From Pseudomonas migulae NBRC 103157 (GTDB lineage: Bacteria; Pseudomonadota; Gammaproteobacteria; Pseudomonadales; Pseudomonadaceae), in NCBI RefSeq assembly GCF_002091715.1, contig NZ_BDAG01000007.1:115847-179846 (forward strand): DNA of 64,000 bases, given 5' to 3'. The position numbers were made by a program, and so were the translations under genes. The notes beneath the pieces are model-generated. The model saw only the letters and a program-made list of their open reading frames with translations, ran no database searches and had not been told where the DNA came from. Position 1 is the stretch's first letter, and every line of letters starts with the position of its first letter. Below, piece by piece: positions 63,903-64,000 of the stretch.

Positions 63903-63990
63903 TTGTAGGAGCCGGCTTTCTGGCGATGGAAGCGACTCGGTTAGGCGTTAAACCGAGTCGCTTCCATCGCCAGCAAGCCGGCTCCTACAG
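63903..63990. repeat. REP doublet, family 1, long inner arms
   Basis: The inner arms GATGGAAGCGACTCGGT/ACCGAGTCGCTTCCATC pair perfectly over 17 bases. The left core has CTTTCTGG for CTTGCTGG, so the pair has one mismatch in the core. Confidence 0.92.
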
Positions 63991-64000
63991 GTGTCAGGCG

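Noticed and set aside
55..63990. Possible CRISPR array because of many similar repeats
   Set aside because: The repeats are scattered palindromic doublets between genes, without regular spacers or cas genes.

Overview
The window looks like chromosomal DNA of a fluorescent Pseudomonas (P. fluorescens/P. putida lineage). Evidence: GC-rich codon use throughout; gene orders I recall from sequenced pseudomonads (arcDAB; gap-edd-glk-gltR-gtrS-gtsABCD-oprB-hexR-zwf-pgl-eda; fadD1-fadD2-hydrolase-phaJ4); Anr-, Fur-, HexR- and Hfq/Crc-type control sites; and about twenty copies of the short palindromic REP doublets typical of P. fluorescens. No rRNA, tRNA, prophage, insertion sequence or CRISPR array was seen.

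Layout. (1) 161-5835: arginine deiminase pathway arcD-arcA-arcB on the minus strand, with a second full-length arcD paralogue diverging on the plus strand and overlapped at its end by an AlkA-type DNA glycosylase. (2) 6837-10502: a rearranged-looking CoA transferase and a dCache chemoreceptor. (3) 10705-16198: heme-uptake module on the minus strand: Fur box, ECF sigma, FecR anti-sigma, TonB-dependent heme receptor, heme oxygenase, DUF454 membrane protein. (4) 16276-35910: central glucose catabolism: mgsA, gap, edd-glk, the GltR/GtrS two-component system, an AGE-family sugar isomerase, the GtsABCD glucose transporter, OprB porin, hexose-6-P mutarotase, HexR, and zwf-pgl-eda. Together these import glucose, phosphorylate it and run the Entner-Doudoroff pathway to pyruvate plus glyceraldehyde-3-P. 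(5) 36176-42264: an intradiol dioxygenase, a class V aminotransferase, small stress-type proteins and an aromatic-acid efflux set (FUSC/DUF1656/HlyD). (6) 42315-47748: fatty-acid activation (phaJ4-type hydratase, lysophospholipase-like hydrolase, two fadD genes). (7) 47917-60548: mixed genes including CsbD, a YihY-type membrane protein, peptide deformylase, a desaturase, an ECF sigma factor with no FecR but overlapping a glycine-betaine-type binding protein, two GSTs, a LysR regulator and a BdlA-like PAS-PAS-MCP protein. (8) 60671-63885: gluconate regulon gntR, gntK, gntT with three copies of one operator.

Control. The glucose block carries two TTGT-N7-ACAA HexR sites between gap and edd, a third HexR-like dyad before zwf, and A-rich AAnAAnAA tracts just before several translation starts (gltR, the AGE isomerase, gtsA, oprB, gntT), matching the Hfq/Crc catabolite-repression motif. 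The gntR/gntK gap and the gntK/gntT gap hold three GGTAGCGCTGTC-like operators.

The least explained items are the orphan ECF sigma/OpuAC-binding-protein pair beside a signal-less PhnD-like protein (52371-54948), the apparently permuted CoA transferase (6837-8168), the arcD duplication, and the REP doublets whose inner arms differ between copies yet stay self-complementary.
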